A stretch of 43,909 nucleotides of DNA from Micromonosporaceae bacterium (GTDB lineage: Bacteria; Actinomycetota; Actinomycetes; Mycobacteriales; Micromonosporaceae): contig JAHRHA010000041.1 in NCBI GenBank assembly GCA_020027875.1, forward strand, positions 1 to 43,909, given 5' to 3'. The notes under the pieces were generated by a model. That model was not told where the DNA came from and ran no database searches. It saw nothing but the letters and a program-made list of their open reading frames with translations. Positions 32,006 through 40,829 of the stretch are shown here, one piece after another. The translations under genes were made by a program, and so were the position numbers. Every line of letters starts with the position of its first letter. Positions within the stretch are counted from its first letter, which is position 1.

Positions 32006-33225
32006 CAGAGCACGCCGAACCATGCGCCGGCGGTCTCCACGTCCTTGTCTCCCCGACCGGAAAGATTCACGAGGATGGTTGACGCCGGACCGAGCTCCTT
32101 CGCCACGCGCAACGCGCCCGAGAGCGCGTGGGCGCTCTCGATCGCCGGAATGATGCCCTCGGTGCGGCAGAGCAGCGCGAAGGCCGCCATCGCCTCGGCA
32201 TCGTCAACCGGTTCATACCGGGCGCGGCCGGTGTCGTTGAGCCACGCGTGCTCGGGCCCGACGCCCGGGTAATCCAGTCCGGCCGAGATGGAGTGCGACT
32301 CCACCGTCTGGCCATCGGAGTCCTGCAGTACGTAGGTGCGGTTGCCGTGCAGCACCCCCACGGCGCCGCCGGTAATGCTGGCGGCGTGCCGCCCCGTCGC
32401 GACCCCGTCGCCGCCGGCCTCGAAGCCGTACAGCGCCACTGATTCGTCGGGAATGAACGCGTGGAAGATGCCGATCGCGTTGGAGCCTCCACCGACGCAG
32501 GCACAGACCGCGTCCGGTAGGCGGCCCAGCAGGTCAAGACACTGCCGGCGAGCCTCCACCCCGATGCCGCGGGCGAAGTCACGCACCATCACCGGGTACG
32601 GGTGCGGACCGGCGACCGTGCCGAGCAGATAGTGCGTACTGTCCACATTGGCCACCCAGTCACGCAGCGCCTCGTTGATCGCGTCTTTGAGGGTGCGCGA
32701 ACCGGTCGTCACCGGGATCACGGTCGCACCGAGCAGCCGCATGCGAGCTACGTTGAGCGCCTGCCGCCGGGTGTCCTCCTCCCCCATGTAAACGACGCAC
32801 TCGAGACCGAAGAGCGCCGCCGCGGTGGCGCTCGCCACGCCGTGCTGGCCGGCGCCCGTCTCGGCGATGATGCGTGGCTTGCCCATCCGGGTGGTCAGCA
32901 ACGCCTGGCCGAGCACATTTCGTACCTTGTGGGCACCCGTGTGGTTGAGATCCTCCCGCTTGAGCAGGATCCGCGCACCCACCTCCTCGGACAGGCGCGT
33001 GGCGTCGTAGAGCAGGCTCGGTGCGCCGGCATAGTCGCGCAGCAGCCGGCCAAACTCGGCCTGGAATGCCTCGTCCGCCATGGCGTGGCGGTGTGCCGCG
33101 TCCAGCTCATCCAGGGCGGCGATCAGCGCCTCGGGCACAAAACGCCCACCGTAACGGCCGAAATGACCGCTGGCGTCCGGCAACAGTCCCGCCGCCGAGA
33201 GCAGCCCTGCGTCCACGGTGTTCAC
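32005..33225 (-). CDS. trpB: Tryptophan synthase beta chain
   Basis: A 406-residue PLP enzyme condensing indole with serine to give tryptophan. The PLP lysine is Lys100 in [11 protein letters not shown], followed by [11 protein letters not shown] and the phosphate-binding GGGSNAIG. It is TrpB1-type (about 400 residues, pairs with TrpA). The start is GTG 33225, with another GTG three codons later; the ribosome-binding site is weak. A strong 41-nt palindrome lies 18 bp upstream in the gap to trpC. It is coupled to trpA. Confidence 0.96.
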   Translation of the reverse strand: MNTVDAGLLSAAGLLPDASGHFGRYGGRFVPEALIAALDELDAAHRHAMADEAFQAEFGRLLRDYAGAPSLLYDATRLSEEVGARILLKREDLNHTGAHKVRNVLGQALLTTRMGKPRIIAETGAGQHGVASATAAALFGLECVVYMGEEDTRRQALNVARMRLLGATVIPVTTGSRTLKDAINEALRDWVANVDSTHYLLGTVAGPHPYPVMVRDFARGIGVEARRQCLDLLGRLPDAVCACVGGGSNAIGIFHAFIPDESVALYGFEAGGDGVATGRHAASITGGAVGVLHGNRTYVLQDSDGQTVESHSISAGLDYPGVGPEHAWLNDTGRARYEPVDDAEAMAAFALLCRTEGIIPAIESAHALSGALRVAKELGPASTILVNLSGRGDKDVETAGAWFGVL

Positions 33226-33243
33226 CGGCGGGTCCCCGTGAAC

Positions 33244-33284
33244 CTTGGAGAGTTGTGGTCGCTATAGCGCAACAACTCTCCAAG
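33244..33284 (-). terminator. 41-nt near-perfect palindrome between trpC and trpB
   Basis: CTTGGAGAGTTGT (33244-33256) and ACAACTCTCCAAG (33272-33284) are perfect 13-bp arms, and the centre holds a further palindrome CGCTATAGCG (33260-33269). In RNA this would be one long hairpin with a small bulge. There is no T-run. Placed inside the operon, it may attenuate or protect/process the mRNA; it may also be a dispersed repeat with one copy here. Confidence 0.65.
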
Positions 33285-33298
33285 ATCTACAAGAAACG

Positions 33299-34108
33299 TC
33301 ATCTAACGGGCCTAGGCGTGGCGGGGTGGCTGCCTGCGGTGACGAGCTCGGCGACCGCTTCGCGCGGGCTCTTCTGCGTCACGAGGCCCTCCCCGACAAG
33401 AACGGCGTCCGCGCCCGCCGCGGCGTACCGGATGAGGTCGTGCGGTCCTCGTACGCCCGACTCCGCGACCTTCACGATCTTGTTGGGAAGTCCCGGCGCG
33501 ATGCGTTCGAAGACCGAGCGGTCCACCTCGAGCGTGGCGAGATTGCGGGCGTTGACCCCGATGACCCGGGCACCCGCGGCGATCGCCCGGTCGGCCTCCT
33601 CCTCCGTGTGCACCTCGACTAGCGCGGTCATACCAAGCGACTCCACCCGCTCCAGCAGGCCCACCAGGGTGTTCTGGTCGAGTGCGGCGACGATGAGCAG
33701 CACGATGTCGGCGCCGTACGCCCGCGCCTCGTGCACCTGGTAACTGGAGACGACGAAGTCCTTGCGCAGAACGGGGCAGGTGACCGCGGCCCGGACAGCG
33801 GTCAGGTCGTCGAGTGAGCCGCCGAACCACCGGCCCTCGGTGAGCACGCTGACGCAGCGCGCGCCGCCGGCGGCGTACTCCCGCGCTAGGTCCGCGGGGT
33901 CGGGGATCTCGGCGAGCTGGCCCTTCGACGGCGAGTTCCGCTTTACCTCGGCGATGACCCCTACGCCGGGAGCGCGCAGCGCGGCATAGGCATCCTTGGG
34001 CGGTGCCGCCAACGCGGCGGCCTCGCGAAGCGCGGTCATTGGTACCTGCTTTTCGCGGGTCGCCACGTCCTCACGCACACCGGCGAGGATCTCGTCGAGA
34101 ACCGTCAC
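33299..34108 (-). CDS. trpC: Indole-3-glycerol phosphate synthase
   Basis: A 269-residue TIM-barrel enzyme that closes the indole ring from carboxyphenylaminodeoxyribulose phosphate. The family motif [13 protein letters not shown] is followed by [44 protein letters not shown] and AESGV, all in place. GTG 34108 gives the usual length ([12 protein letters not shown] start). It is first in the trpC-trpB-trpA group. The N-(phosphoribosyl)anthranilate isomerase, trpD and trpG genes are not in the window. Confidence 0.95.
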   Translation of the reverse strand: MTVLDEILAGVREDVATREKQVPMTALREAAALAAPPKDAYAALRAPGVGVIAEVKRNSPSKGQLAEIPDPADLAREYAAGGARCVSVLTEGRWFGGSLDDLTAVRAAVTCPVLRKDFVVSSYQVHEARAYGADIVLLIVAALDQNTLVGLLERVESLGMTALVEVHTEEEADRAIAAGARVIGVNARNLATLEVDRSVFERIAPGLPNKIVKVAESGVRGPHDLIRYAAAGADAVLVGEGLVTQKSPREAVAELVTAGSHPATPRPVR

Positions 34109-34274
34109 CGTGTCGCCGTCCGTTTCTTTCGGGCCGCCACAACCGACGGACTCCCCTCACCGGGTGCCATGCGGCCGATGGTAGGGCTACGACCAGATGG
34201 CCATCAGTCCGGGGGTACGGCGCTCCTCACCGCGCGGGCTGCGGCATAATACCTACCCCGCTCTCACGCCCCTC
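34109..34274. other. Intergenic region upstream of trpC
   Basis: The 166 bp should carry the trpC promoter and the end of the liv transcript. TATTATG appears on the minus strand near 34250 as a -10 candidate. A tiny frame MAIWS with one Trp codon exists, but no attenuator hairpin pair is seen. Confidence 0.4.
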
Positions 34275-35015
<741 letters not shown>

Positions 35016-35017
35016 GC

Positions 35018-35818
35018 CTATACCTCCGTGCCAGATTTGCCGAGGTAGGCCTCGATGACCCGCTCATTGGCCTTGATGTCGGCCGGCCCGCCTTCGGCGA
35101 TCGTCTCGCCCCGGTCGAGCACGGTAATGCGCTCCGATACCCGCATGACCACGCTCATGTCGTGCTCGATCAGCAGGATGGAGACATTCTTCTCGTCACG
35201 AACCCGATGCACGAAGTCGGTGAAGATCGCCGACTCGCGCGGGTTCATGCCGGCGGTCGGCTCGTCGAGCAGCAGCACCGACGGCTTGAGCGCCAGCGCC
35301 CGCGCCACCTCGAGCCGCCGCTGATCACCGTAGGAGAGGTTGCGGGCGTACTCCCCCGCGGTCTTGCCGATGCCGACGAAGTCGAGCAACTCAAGCGCCG
35401 CGTCGTGGGCCGCCTTCTCCTCGTGCCGCTGCCACGGCATGCGAAGGATCGTGCTGAAGACGCCGGACTTCATGTGCCCGTGCATGGCGACCTTCACATT
35501 CTCCTCGGCCGTCATGAGGCCGAAGAGTCGGATGTTCTGGAAGGTCCGGGCCACGCCGAGGTTCGCGATCTTGTTGGGCGAGAGGCCGGTGACGTTGCGG
35601 TCGCCGAGCATCACCCGCCCCTCGGCCAGGTGGTAGAGGCCGGTGAGAGCGTTGAAGAACGTCGTCTTTCCCGCGCCGTTGGGCCCGATCAGGCTGACGA
35701 TCCCGCCCAACGGGATGTCAAAACTGATTCGGTTGACCGCGGTCAGGCCGCCGAAGCGAACGGTAAGCGATTCCGCGGTGAGCGCCGCGGTCGTCCTTGT
35801 CGACACGGTTGCCGTCAT
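35018..35818 (-). CDS. livG: Branched-chain amino acid ABC transporter ATPase LivG
   Basis: A 266-residue ATPase with Walker A GPNGAGKTT, LivG-type FQNIRLF after the Q-loop (ARTFQNIRLFGLMTAEENV), signature NLSYGDQRRLE, Walker B VLLLDEPTAGMNP and the C-terminal ERVIEAYLG. LivG members are recognised by the LSYGxQR form of the signature. The ATG overlaps the livM stop (ATGA), with AAGGAG eight bases before it. Confidence 0.95.
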   Translation of the reverse strand: MTATVSTRTTAALTAESLTVRFGGLTAVNRISFDIPLGGIVSLIGPNGAGKTTFFNALTGLYHLAEGRVMLGDRNVTGLSPNKIANLGVARTFQNIRLFGLMTAEENVKVAMHGHMKSGVFSTILRMPWQRHEEKAAHDAALELLDFVGIGKTAGEYARNLSYGDQRRLEVARALALKPSVLLLDEPTAGMNPRESAIFTDFVHRVRDEKNVSILLIEHDMSVVMRVSERITVLDRGETIAEGGPADIKANERVIEAYLGKSGTEV

Positions 35819-37299
35819 CGCTTCGTCTCCTTGCCGTCGATCATCTGGGTCGGTGCGACACCACCGACGTGGATGGCTTCGTCTGTTAGAGCCTCCAGCT
35901 CAGGCGCGACATCCTCCATGTCGGCCCCCAGACCCTCGGCGTCCGTGCGTTCCTGCTCTCGGAGCACCAGACGCGTTCTGGCCTCCGGAATGAGACCTTC
36001 CCGGCGGAACAGCATCATGAGCACGAGGACGCTGCCGAAGACCAGGAACTGGAAGCTCGTTCCGGGCCCCTTGTACAGAAGCGCGCCGCCAATGACCACG
36101 ACAAGAACGCCGATGAACACCGGCAACAAGCCCCCGGACACACCCCTGATCATGAGCACGACGCCGAGGACCGCCAGTGCGACGCCCACCACGACCAAGG
36201 TGGTTCCGACCTCCACATCGGCGCCCGACTCCGTAATGGCTTTTTGGACCTGGGGCAATGCGGTCGAGTTGGTCCAGGCCAGGACCAGAGCGCCGATCGT
36301 GACACCCCATACGTTGCCCATGCCGCCCAGCACGACCATCGCCAGCAACGTGATGGAGATGTCGAACCGGAACCGGTCGGGCAACACGCCGCTCACATGG
36401 ATCGCGAAGGCCACGCCGCCGATGCCGCCGGCGACCGCTCCGATCGCGTACGCCTTCAGCTTGGTCGGCATAAGCGGCACGCCCATCGAGCTGGCGGCGA
36501 GCTCGTCCTCGCGGATCGCGAGCCAGGCCCGGCCGAGCCGGCCCTCCCGGATCCGCATCGACGCGAACATGACGATCGCGGCGAGACCAACGAAGATCAC
36601 GAACTTGGGCAGAGCGTCGAACGGCCCGAGGTCCTTCCAGGTCAAGGCGCCGGTCTGGTCAAACCCGAAGAAACGCACTGAGTCGACTGGGGTGATGCCC
36701 TGGGTGCCGTTGGAGATGTTCTTACCGAAGACGTTGTTGCCGTTGTAGAAGACCTCGTACGTGATCTCACCGAACCCCAGCGTCACCAGCGCCAGGTAGT
36801 CGCTGCGCAGCCGCAACGTCGGCGCACCGATGATGACGCCGAACAGCGCGCAGATAAGCCCGGCGGCGACGAGGACCGTCCAGAAGTTGATATGGATTCC
36901 TGGGATCTCGTTCACCTTGGTGAACGCGGAGCCGAAGAAGCGGAAGTTCAACGTGTGGAAGAAGCCAGACATGAGCCAGCCGGCGGTGTAGCCACCGATC
37001 GCCCAGAACGCGACAAAGCCAAGGTCGAGCAGGCCCGCGTAGCCGACCACGACGTTGAGCCCGACCGCGCACATGACGTACACCAGCGCCTCGTTGACCG
37101 AGAGCAACGGCAGCCACTGGTGCATGAAATCGCTGAACTGATCCGGGACGGCTCGGGCGAAGTAGGTGTCGAAGTAGTAGAAGAGGAAGAATGCAACGGC
37201 GGCGACGAGGAGGCCTAGCGGCCAGCGCATCGACGGCTTGACGAAGCTGCGCCGTTGCTTCGGCGCCTGTGTCACAGTAGCGATGTCAGACACGGTCAC
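35815..37299 (-). CDS. livM: Branched-chain amino acid ABC transporter permease LivM
   Basis: A 494-residue membrane protein with about ten hydrophobic segments. The LivM core includes GLNVVVGYAGLLDLGFVAFWAIGGYTA and TNGTQGI-like SNGTQGITPV, then the EAA region GRAWLAIREDELAASSMGV. It is longer than usual (about 320-420) because of three more hydrophobic segments (about 360-460) and an acidic cytoplasmic tail ending QMIDGKETKR. GTG 37299 overlaps the livH stop (GTGA); the frame to 37389 lies in livH. With LivH it forms the channel. Confidence 0.92.
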   Translation of the reverse strand: MTVSDIATVTQAPKQRRSFVKPSMRWPLGLLVAAVAFFLFYYFDTYFARAVPDQFSDFMHQWLPLLSVNEALVYVMCAVGLNVVVGYAGLLDLGFVAFWAIGGYTAGWLMSGFFHTLNFRFFGSAFTKVNEIPGIHINFWTVLVAAGLICALFGVIIGAPTLRLRSDYLALVTLGFGEITYEVFYNGNNVFGKNISNGTQGITPVDSVRFFGFDQTGALTWKDLGPFDALPKFVIFVGLAAIVMFASMRIREGRLGRAWLAIREDELAASSMGVPLMPTKLKAYAIGAVAGGIGGVAFAIHVSGVLPDRFRFDISITLLAMVVLGGMGNVWGVTIGALVLAWTNSTALPQVQKAITESGADVEVGTTLVVVGVALAVLGVVLMIRGVSGGLLPVFIGVLVVVIGGALLYKGPGTSFQFLVFGSVLVLMMLFRREGLIPEARTRLVLREQERTDAEGLGADMEDVAPELEALTDEAIHVGGVAPTQMIDGKETKR

Positions 37300-38363
37300 A
37301 CCTTCTCCCCGACTGTCTGCCCCAGCAGTCCGGTTGGCCGGAAGACCATGAACAGGATCAGAATGGTGAACACGACGGTCTGGCTCCACGCCTGGCCGAG
37401 GCCAACGCCGTCGTTTAGGCCCTTGACCAGCCCGATGAGGACGCCGCCCAGGACCGCGCCGGTGAGGTTACCGATGCCGCCGAGGACGGCCGCGGTGAAG
37501 GCGATGAGGCCGAACTGGAAGCCGAGGTCGTAGCGGGTGGTGCCGATCACCTGCTGGTACATGATGCCGGCGACCCCAGCGAGCGCTCCGCCCAGGCCGA
37601 AGGTGAACGAGATGATCCGGTTGACGTTGATGCCCATCAGCCGGGCCGCGTCCTGATCCTGAGCCACCGCTCGCATCGCCTTGCCGGTCCGGGTCTGGGT
37701 CACGATCCAGCTCATCAGCAGCAGGATCGGGACGGCCACGGCGATGATGACGAAGAACTTGTACTCGACCCGCACGCCGCCGAGGTCCAACGCGCCCTGC
37801 GGGAGCAGGCTGGCCCAGTTGCTGGTAGGTGCCGAACCGCCGAAGAAGAGCCCGAAGAACAGGAGGGTGAAGCTCATACCCACGGCGGTGATCAACGGAG
37901 CGAGCTTAGGCGCCTTGCGCAGGCGCCGGTAGGCGACGAACTCGATCGCCACATTGACGGAGGCGCCGAAAACCATGCAACCGACCAGGGCGGCGAGGAA
38001 CATCACCCAACCGAGGAAGCTGGCTCCGGAGACGGTCACCCCGAAGAACGATGTGATGAAGAAACCCGCGACCATCGTGCTGAGCATGAAGAGGTCACCG
38101 TGGGCGAAATTGATCAGCTCGATGATGCCGTACACGAGCGTGTAGCCGAGGGCGATCAGCGCGAAGAGCGCGCCGTTCTGCAGCCCCGCCACCGCGGAGC
38201 TGGTAAACAGGACCGGATTGTCGACAAACGAGCTGATCAGCCAATAACCTGACGCGGCCAGGATCAGGATGACCGCGGCTCGGGTCAGGTACCTCTGAGC
38301 CCGCTGGGCGAATCGCTGCGATAGGACGGCCGCGGGAGGCGCGGGTGCCGTGGTCTGGGTCAT
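37296..38363 (-). CDS. livH: Branched-chain amino acid ABC transporter permease LivH
   Basis: A 355-residue membrane protein with the LivH signature ALIALGYTLVYGIIELINFAHGD, where a channel-forming helix begins, and the EAA-type MRAVAQDQDAARLMGINVNR. About eight to nine hydrophobic segments. ATG 38363 has AGGAG nine bases upstream. It follows livK after a 113-bp gap with a hairpin and is coupled to livM. Confidence 0.95.
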   Translation of the reverse strand: MTQTTAPAPPAAVLSQRFAQRAQRYLTRAAVILILAASGYWLISSFVDNPVLFTSSAVAGLQNGALFALIALGYTLVYGIIELINFAHGDLFMLSTMVAGFFITSFFGVTVSGASFLGWVMFLAALVGCMVFGASVNVAIEFVAYRRLRKAPKLAPLITAVGMSFTLLFFGLFFGGSAPTSNWASLLPQGALDLGGVRVEYKFFVIIAVAVPILLLMSWIVTQTRTGKAMRAVAQDQDAARLMGINVNRIISFTFGLGGALAGVAGIMYQQVIGTTRYDLGFQFGLIAFTAAVLGGIGNLTGAVLGGVLIGLVKGLNDGVGLGQAWSQTVVFTILILFMVFRPTGLLGQTVGEKV

Positions 38364-38418
38364 GGGATTGGGCTCCTAGCGGATCTACGAGCGGTTCCAG
38401 CGGTGGCTGATAAAGGCG

Positions 38419-38459
38419 CCGGTGTGGCGTACCTGAGATCATCAGACACACCACACCGG
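38419..38459 (-). terminator. Hairpin between livK and livH
   Basis: CCGGTGTGG (38419-38427) and CCACACCGG (38451-38459) are perfect 9-bp arms with a 23-nt loop, just past the livK stop. No T-run. It could partly stop transcription or protect the livK mRNA, giving more binding protein than channel, a common arrangement. Confidence 0.6.
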
Positions 38460-38476
38460 GACCGCAATACCTTAGG

Positions 38477-39733
38477 TCAGGCGACAGGCCAGGCCTTGTG
38501 GAAGGTCTCCTTGCCATCCTTGACGAGCTCGACCGAGATGTCCTTTGCGCTCACGTCGCCGGACGCCGGGTCGATCTTGATTTCCTTGCCGATGATCGCC
38601 GTGTTGACGGGGATGGTGATGCCCGCACCCTCGAAGACCTGGTCACGCACGCTCTTGCGGGTGCCGTCGGACTTCTCGATGGCCGCGAGGATCACCTGCA
38701 GCGCCTGCACGCCGTAGAGGGCGTAGCTGGAGCGCGGGTCCGCGCCGTACTTGGTGTTGTACGCGGCGATGAACTCCGCCGGCTTGCCGCCGGCCGCCTT
38801 GAGTGGGTCGGTCGACAGACCAGCGAAGGTCAGGTACGCGCCGGCTGCCTGTGGCAGTGCGTTGAAGTCGGGGTAGCCGGTGAAGCCGTCCGGAGCGATC
38901 AGCTTGACCTTGGTGTTGTCGCCGAGCACCGCGACCTTGTCCTTGGTGAGCTGGCCACCGTTGTTGTCGTAGATGCCGCCGAAGAAGACACAGTCGGCGC
39001 CGGCCGCCTTGGCCTGGCCGAAGAGCGCCGTGTAGTTGGCGTCGCCCTTCTTCCAGGAGGTGTCACCGACGATCTCGATGCCCTGCTTCTTGGCCTCGTC
39101 GCGGAAGGTGTTCGCCACGCCGACGCCGTAGGTCTCGGTGTCGTTGAGGACGAAGCACTTCTTCACGCCCAGGTCCTTGGCCGCGAACTGCGCGGCGGCC
39201 GGGCCCTGGATGTCATCAGTGGTGACGACGCGGCCGTAGCTGCGCTTGCCGCTCGGGAAGTACTTGGCCGGCTCGCCCGGATCCCAGGTCTTGGTCAGCC
39301 CGGGGTTGGTGTTGGCGTGCGAAATCATGAGCATCGGGCCGTCCTGCGCCTGGTTCACCACCGGCGCGATGAGCTTCGCGCAGCCCGAGTTGAAGGTGCC
39401 CATGATCGCGACCTCTTTGGCGTTGGTCACGTGGTCATTCGCGTTCTTGGTGCACGTGGCGTCGTCCCACGAGCCCTTGGCCGCGGTCGAGTTGTCGTAC
39501 TTCTTCAGCGTGACCGTGTAGTTGCCAATCTTGCCGCCGATCTGCTCCATGTAGAGCTGCATGGCGTTCCACGTGTCGTCCGAGGCGTCCTTCGCCGAAC
39601 CCTGGAAGGGGAGGTCAACGCCGATTTCGACTGCTTTTGCTGTACCCCCGCCTGTGTCGCCGCCACCGCCGCACGCGCTCGCCGCAAGTGCGGCGACGGC
39701 GAGCACGGTCAGTGCCTTAATTCGCCTGTTCAT
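38477..39733 (-). CDS. livK: Branched-chain amino acid ABC transporter binding lipoprotein
   Basis: A 418-residue lipoprotein with signal MNRRIKALTVLAVAALAASA and lipid-anchored Cys21 followed by a Gly-rich linker. The mature part is a periplasmic-binding fold type I of the Leu/Ile/Val family: KAVEIGVDLPFQGSAKDAS, VAIMGTFNSGCAKLIAPVVN, MLMISHANTNPGLT, KKCFVLNDTETYGVGVANTF. ATG 39733 is preferred over 39754 because AGAGGAAC lies just upstream and the signal peptide is then normal. A good promoter (40051-40023) implies a leader of about 280 nt. Confidence 0.94.
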   Translation of the reverse strand: MNRRIKALTVLAVAALAASACGGGGDTGGGTAKAVEIGVDLPFQGSAKDASDDTWNAMQLYMEQIGGKIGNYTVTLKKYDNSTAAKGSWDDATCTKNANDHVTNAKEVAIMGTFNSGCAKLIAPVVNQAQDGPMLMISHANTNPGLTKTWDPGEPAKYFPSGKRSYGRVVTTDDIQGPAAAQFAAKDLGVKKCFVLNDTETYGVGVANTFRDEAKKQGIEIVGDTSWKKGDANYTALFGQAKAAGADCVFFGGIYDNNGGQLTKDKVAVLGDNTKVKLIAPDGFTGYPDFNALPQAAGAYLTFAGLSTDPLKAAGGKPAEFIAAYNTKYGADPRSSYALYGVQALQVILAAIEKSDGTRKSVRDQVFEGAGITIPVNTAIIGKEIKIDPASGDVSAKDISVELVKDGKETFHKAWPVA

Positions 39734-39987
39734 CCTGTTCCTCTCGCTCCTCATGACCCCGGTACGGTCGGTCGACCGGTGCGCTCCGAGAGGGTACGGG
39801 TCCGTCGGCTACCGGTGTCGCTGTGCGCGACGTTGCGGCAGCGGGCGAACCAGCCCACTCGTGGCGGACTGGCCGGTATGACTGGTTCACCGACCGGTCG
39901 GCTACCCAGGTTCTTCGGTCGAACATGGAAGGTGTACTCGTCCGAAAGACGGGCACATTGCCTCCCTGCGGGTCCGTCCAGCCGACT

Positions 39988-40012
39988 ACGCAACGAGTGG
40001 TGCTCGCTGCGT
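39988..40012 (-). promoter_or_regulatory. Hairpin at the 5' end of the liv mRNA
   Basis: In the RNA, ACGCAGCGAG and CTCGTTGCGT (as DNA) form a 10-bp stem with one G-U pair and a 5-nt loop, beginning about four bases after the expected start site. Such 5' hairpins often stabilise mRNA. Confidence 0.55.
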
Positions 40013-40022
40013 TGTGGGGCTG

Positions 40023-40051
40023 AACGTATGGGGCCCCTCCGGGCGTGTCAA
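40023..40051 (-). promoter_or_regulatory. Sigma70-type promoter of the liv operon
   Basis: On the minus strand TTGACA (40051-40046), a 17-base spacer and TACGTT (40028-40023). The -35 box is a perfect match and the -10 fits TANNNT. Transcription should start near 40016, giving livK a leader of about 280 nt. Confidence 0.72.
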
Positions 40052-40178
40052 GCATTGGGCCGCCCTGATCCACAAGGTCTACCAAGCCGTAATCCGGCCG
40101 TTGCCGGGTTGCGCCGCCGAGCCTCTAGAAAAGATCGACTTGGCCGGATTCTACCGCCGATTCGCTGGTTCGGACATA

Positions 40179-40715
40179 TCAGCTTTTGGTAGGATCCTCG
40201 CCGCGGTCGATCGCGTCCCACAGGCCCGTTTCCGCAGGTCCGTTCGAATCAGCGGGTCCGCCGTCGACGACGCCGCTCCCCCTGGTTCGGTCGTACTTCG
40301 TACCCATGACGGGCCAGGACATGCCCAGGCGAACCGTCAGCAAACCGACGGATGCGACCGTCAGACCGGCGGCGGCGCACGCCAGTACCCAGCCGGTCGC
40401 CACGTCCTCTCGTTTGAAGATCGGGATAACAGCCGCGCCCATAACCAGGCCGACCCACGCCAGCAGCACGCCCACCGCGACCCGGGCCTTGCCCCGCGTG
40501 GCGAGCACTCCGCCGGCCCCGGCCAATGCGACCAGTGCCAGAGCCGGAAGAGCCGGCACGAGCGAGCCGCCGGACCGAGCCGTCGTGATCGAGGGCAGCG
40601 GCGCCGCCCGTACCTCGATCTCCATCAGCCAGGTCCGGGAAGCCGCGTACAGGGCCAGCCCCGCCGCCGCCGCGCACGCGGCCACCGCAAGGGTCAGCCC
40701 CCGCCTCCCCGTCAC
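40179..40715 (-). CDS. Trp biosynthesis-associated membrane protein (TIGR02234 type)
   Basis: A 178-residue protein with four predicted membrane helices (starting LTLAVAACAAAAGLALYA; PALPALALVALAGAGGVL; VAVGVLLAWVGLVMGAAV; GWVLACAAAGLTVASVGLL) and the C-terminal family motif MGTKYDRTRG ... LWDAIDRGEDPT. It is the small membrane protein found in actinobacterial trp clusters; the role is unknown. GTG 40715 is chosen: AGGGGGG lies five bases upstream. The frame is also open to a GTG that overlaps the trpE stop (40829), but the extra 38 residues are two copies of [14 protein letters not shown], translated DNA repeats. Confidence 0.87.
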   Translation of the reverse strand: MTGRRGLTLAVAACAAAAGLALYAASRTWLMEIEVRAAPLPSITTARSGGSLVPALPALALVALAGAGGVLATRGKARVAVGVLLAWVGLVMGAAVIPIFKREDVATGWVLACAAAGLTVASVGLLTVRLGMSWPVMGTKYDRTRGSGVVDGGPADSNGPAETGLWDAIDRGEDPTKS

Positions 40716-40829
40716 CGAAACCCCCCTACGTTCGCGACTGCGGGGCTCGCTTCGCTCGCTCCTCGCGCTCACCGAACCCGCCTTACGTTCGCGACTGCGG
40801 GGCTCGCTTCGCTCGCTCCTCGCGCTCAC
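40716..40829 (-). repeat. 57-bp tandem duplication carrying a start codon and RBS
   Basis: Two 57-bp units fill the gap between trpE and the membrane protein gene. Each starts with GTGAGCGCGAGGAGCGAGCG, includes AGTCGCGAACGTA, and ends in a G-rich ribosome-binding-like stretch and TTCG, before the next GTG. The first GTG forms GTGA with the trpE stop; the last is the likely true start. Fifty-seven is divisible by three, so all three GTGs are in frame. Confidence 0.93.

Larger units (their letters stand above)
39734..40178. other. Long noncoding leader and promoter region of the liv operon
   Basis: 445 bp with no supported gene; the frame on the minus strand at 39717-40085 shows no family and no start signal. 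It holds a consensus-like promoter (40023-40051), a hairpin at the expected 5' end of the mRNA (39988-40012), and two short palindromes, CCGACCGGTCGG (39890-39901) and CGGTCGACCG (39769-39778). Confidence 0.65.

Noticed and set aside
34196..34213. Tiny frame MAIWS upstream of trpC as a trp leader peptide
   Set aside because: Only one Trp codon, no ribosome-binding site and no pair of competing hairpins; does not meet the pattern of a trp attenuator.
35162..36748. Plus-strand frame of 528 codons opposite livG and livM
   Set aside because: Lies antisense to two intact conserved genes and has no recognisable domain.
39717..40085. Minus-strand frame of 122 codons in the liv leader
   Set aside because: No family match, no ribosome-binding site, and it overlaps the livK start and the promoter hairpin; more likely a noncoding leader.
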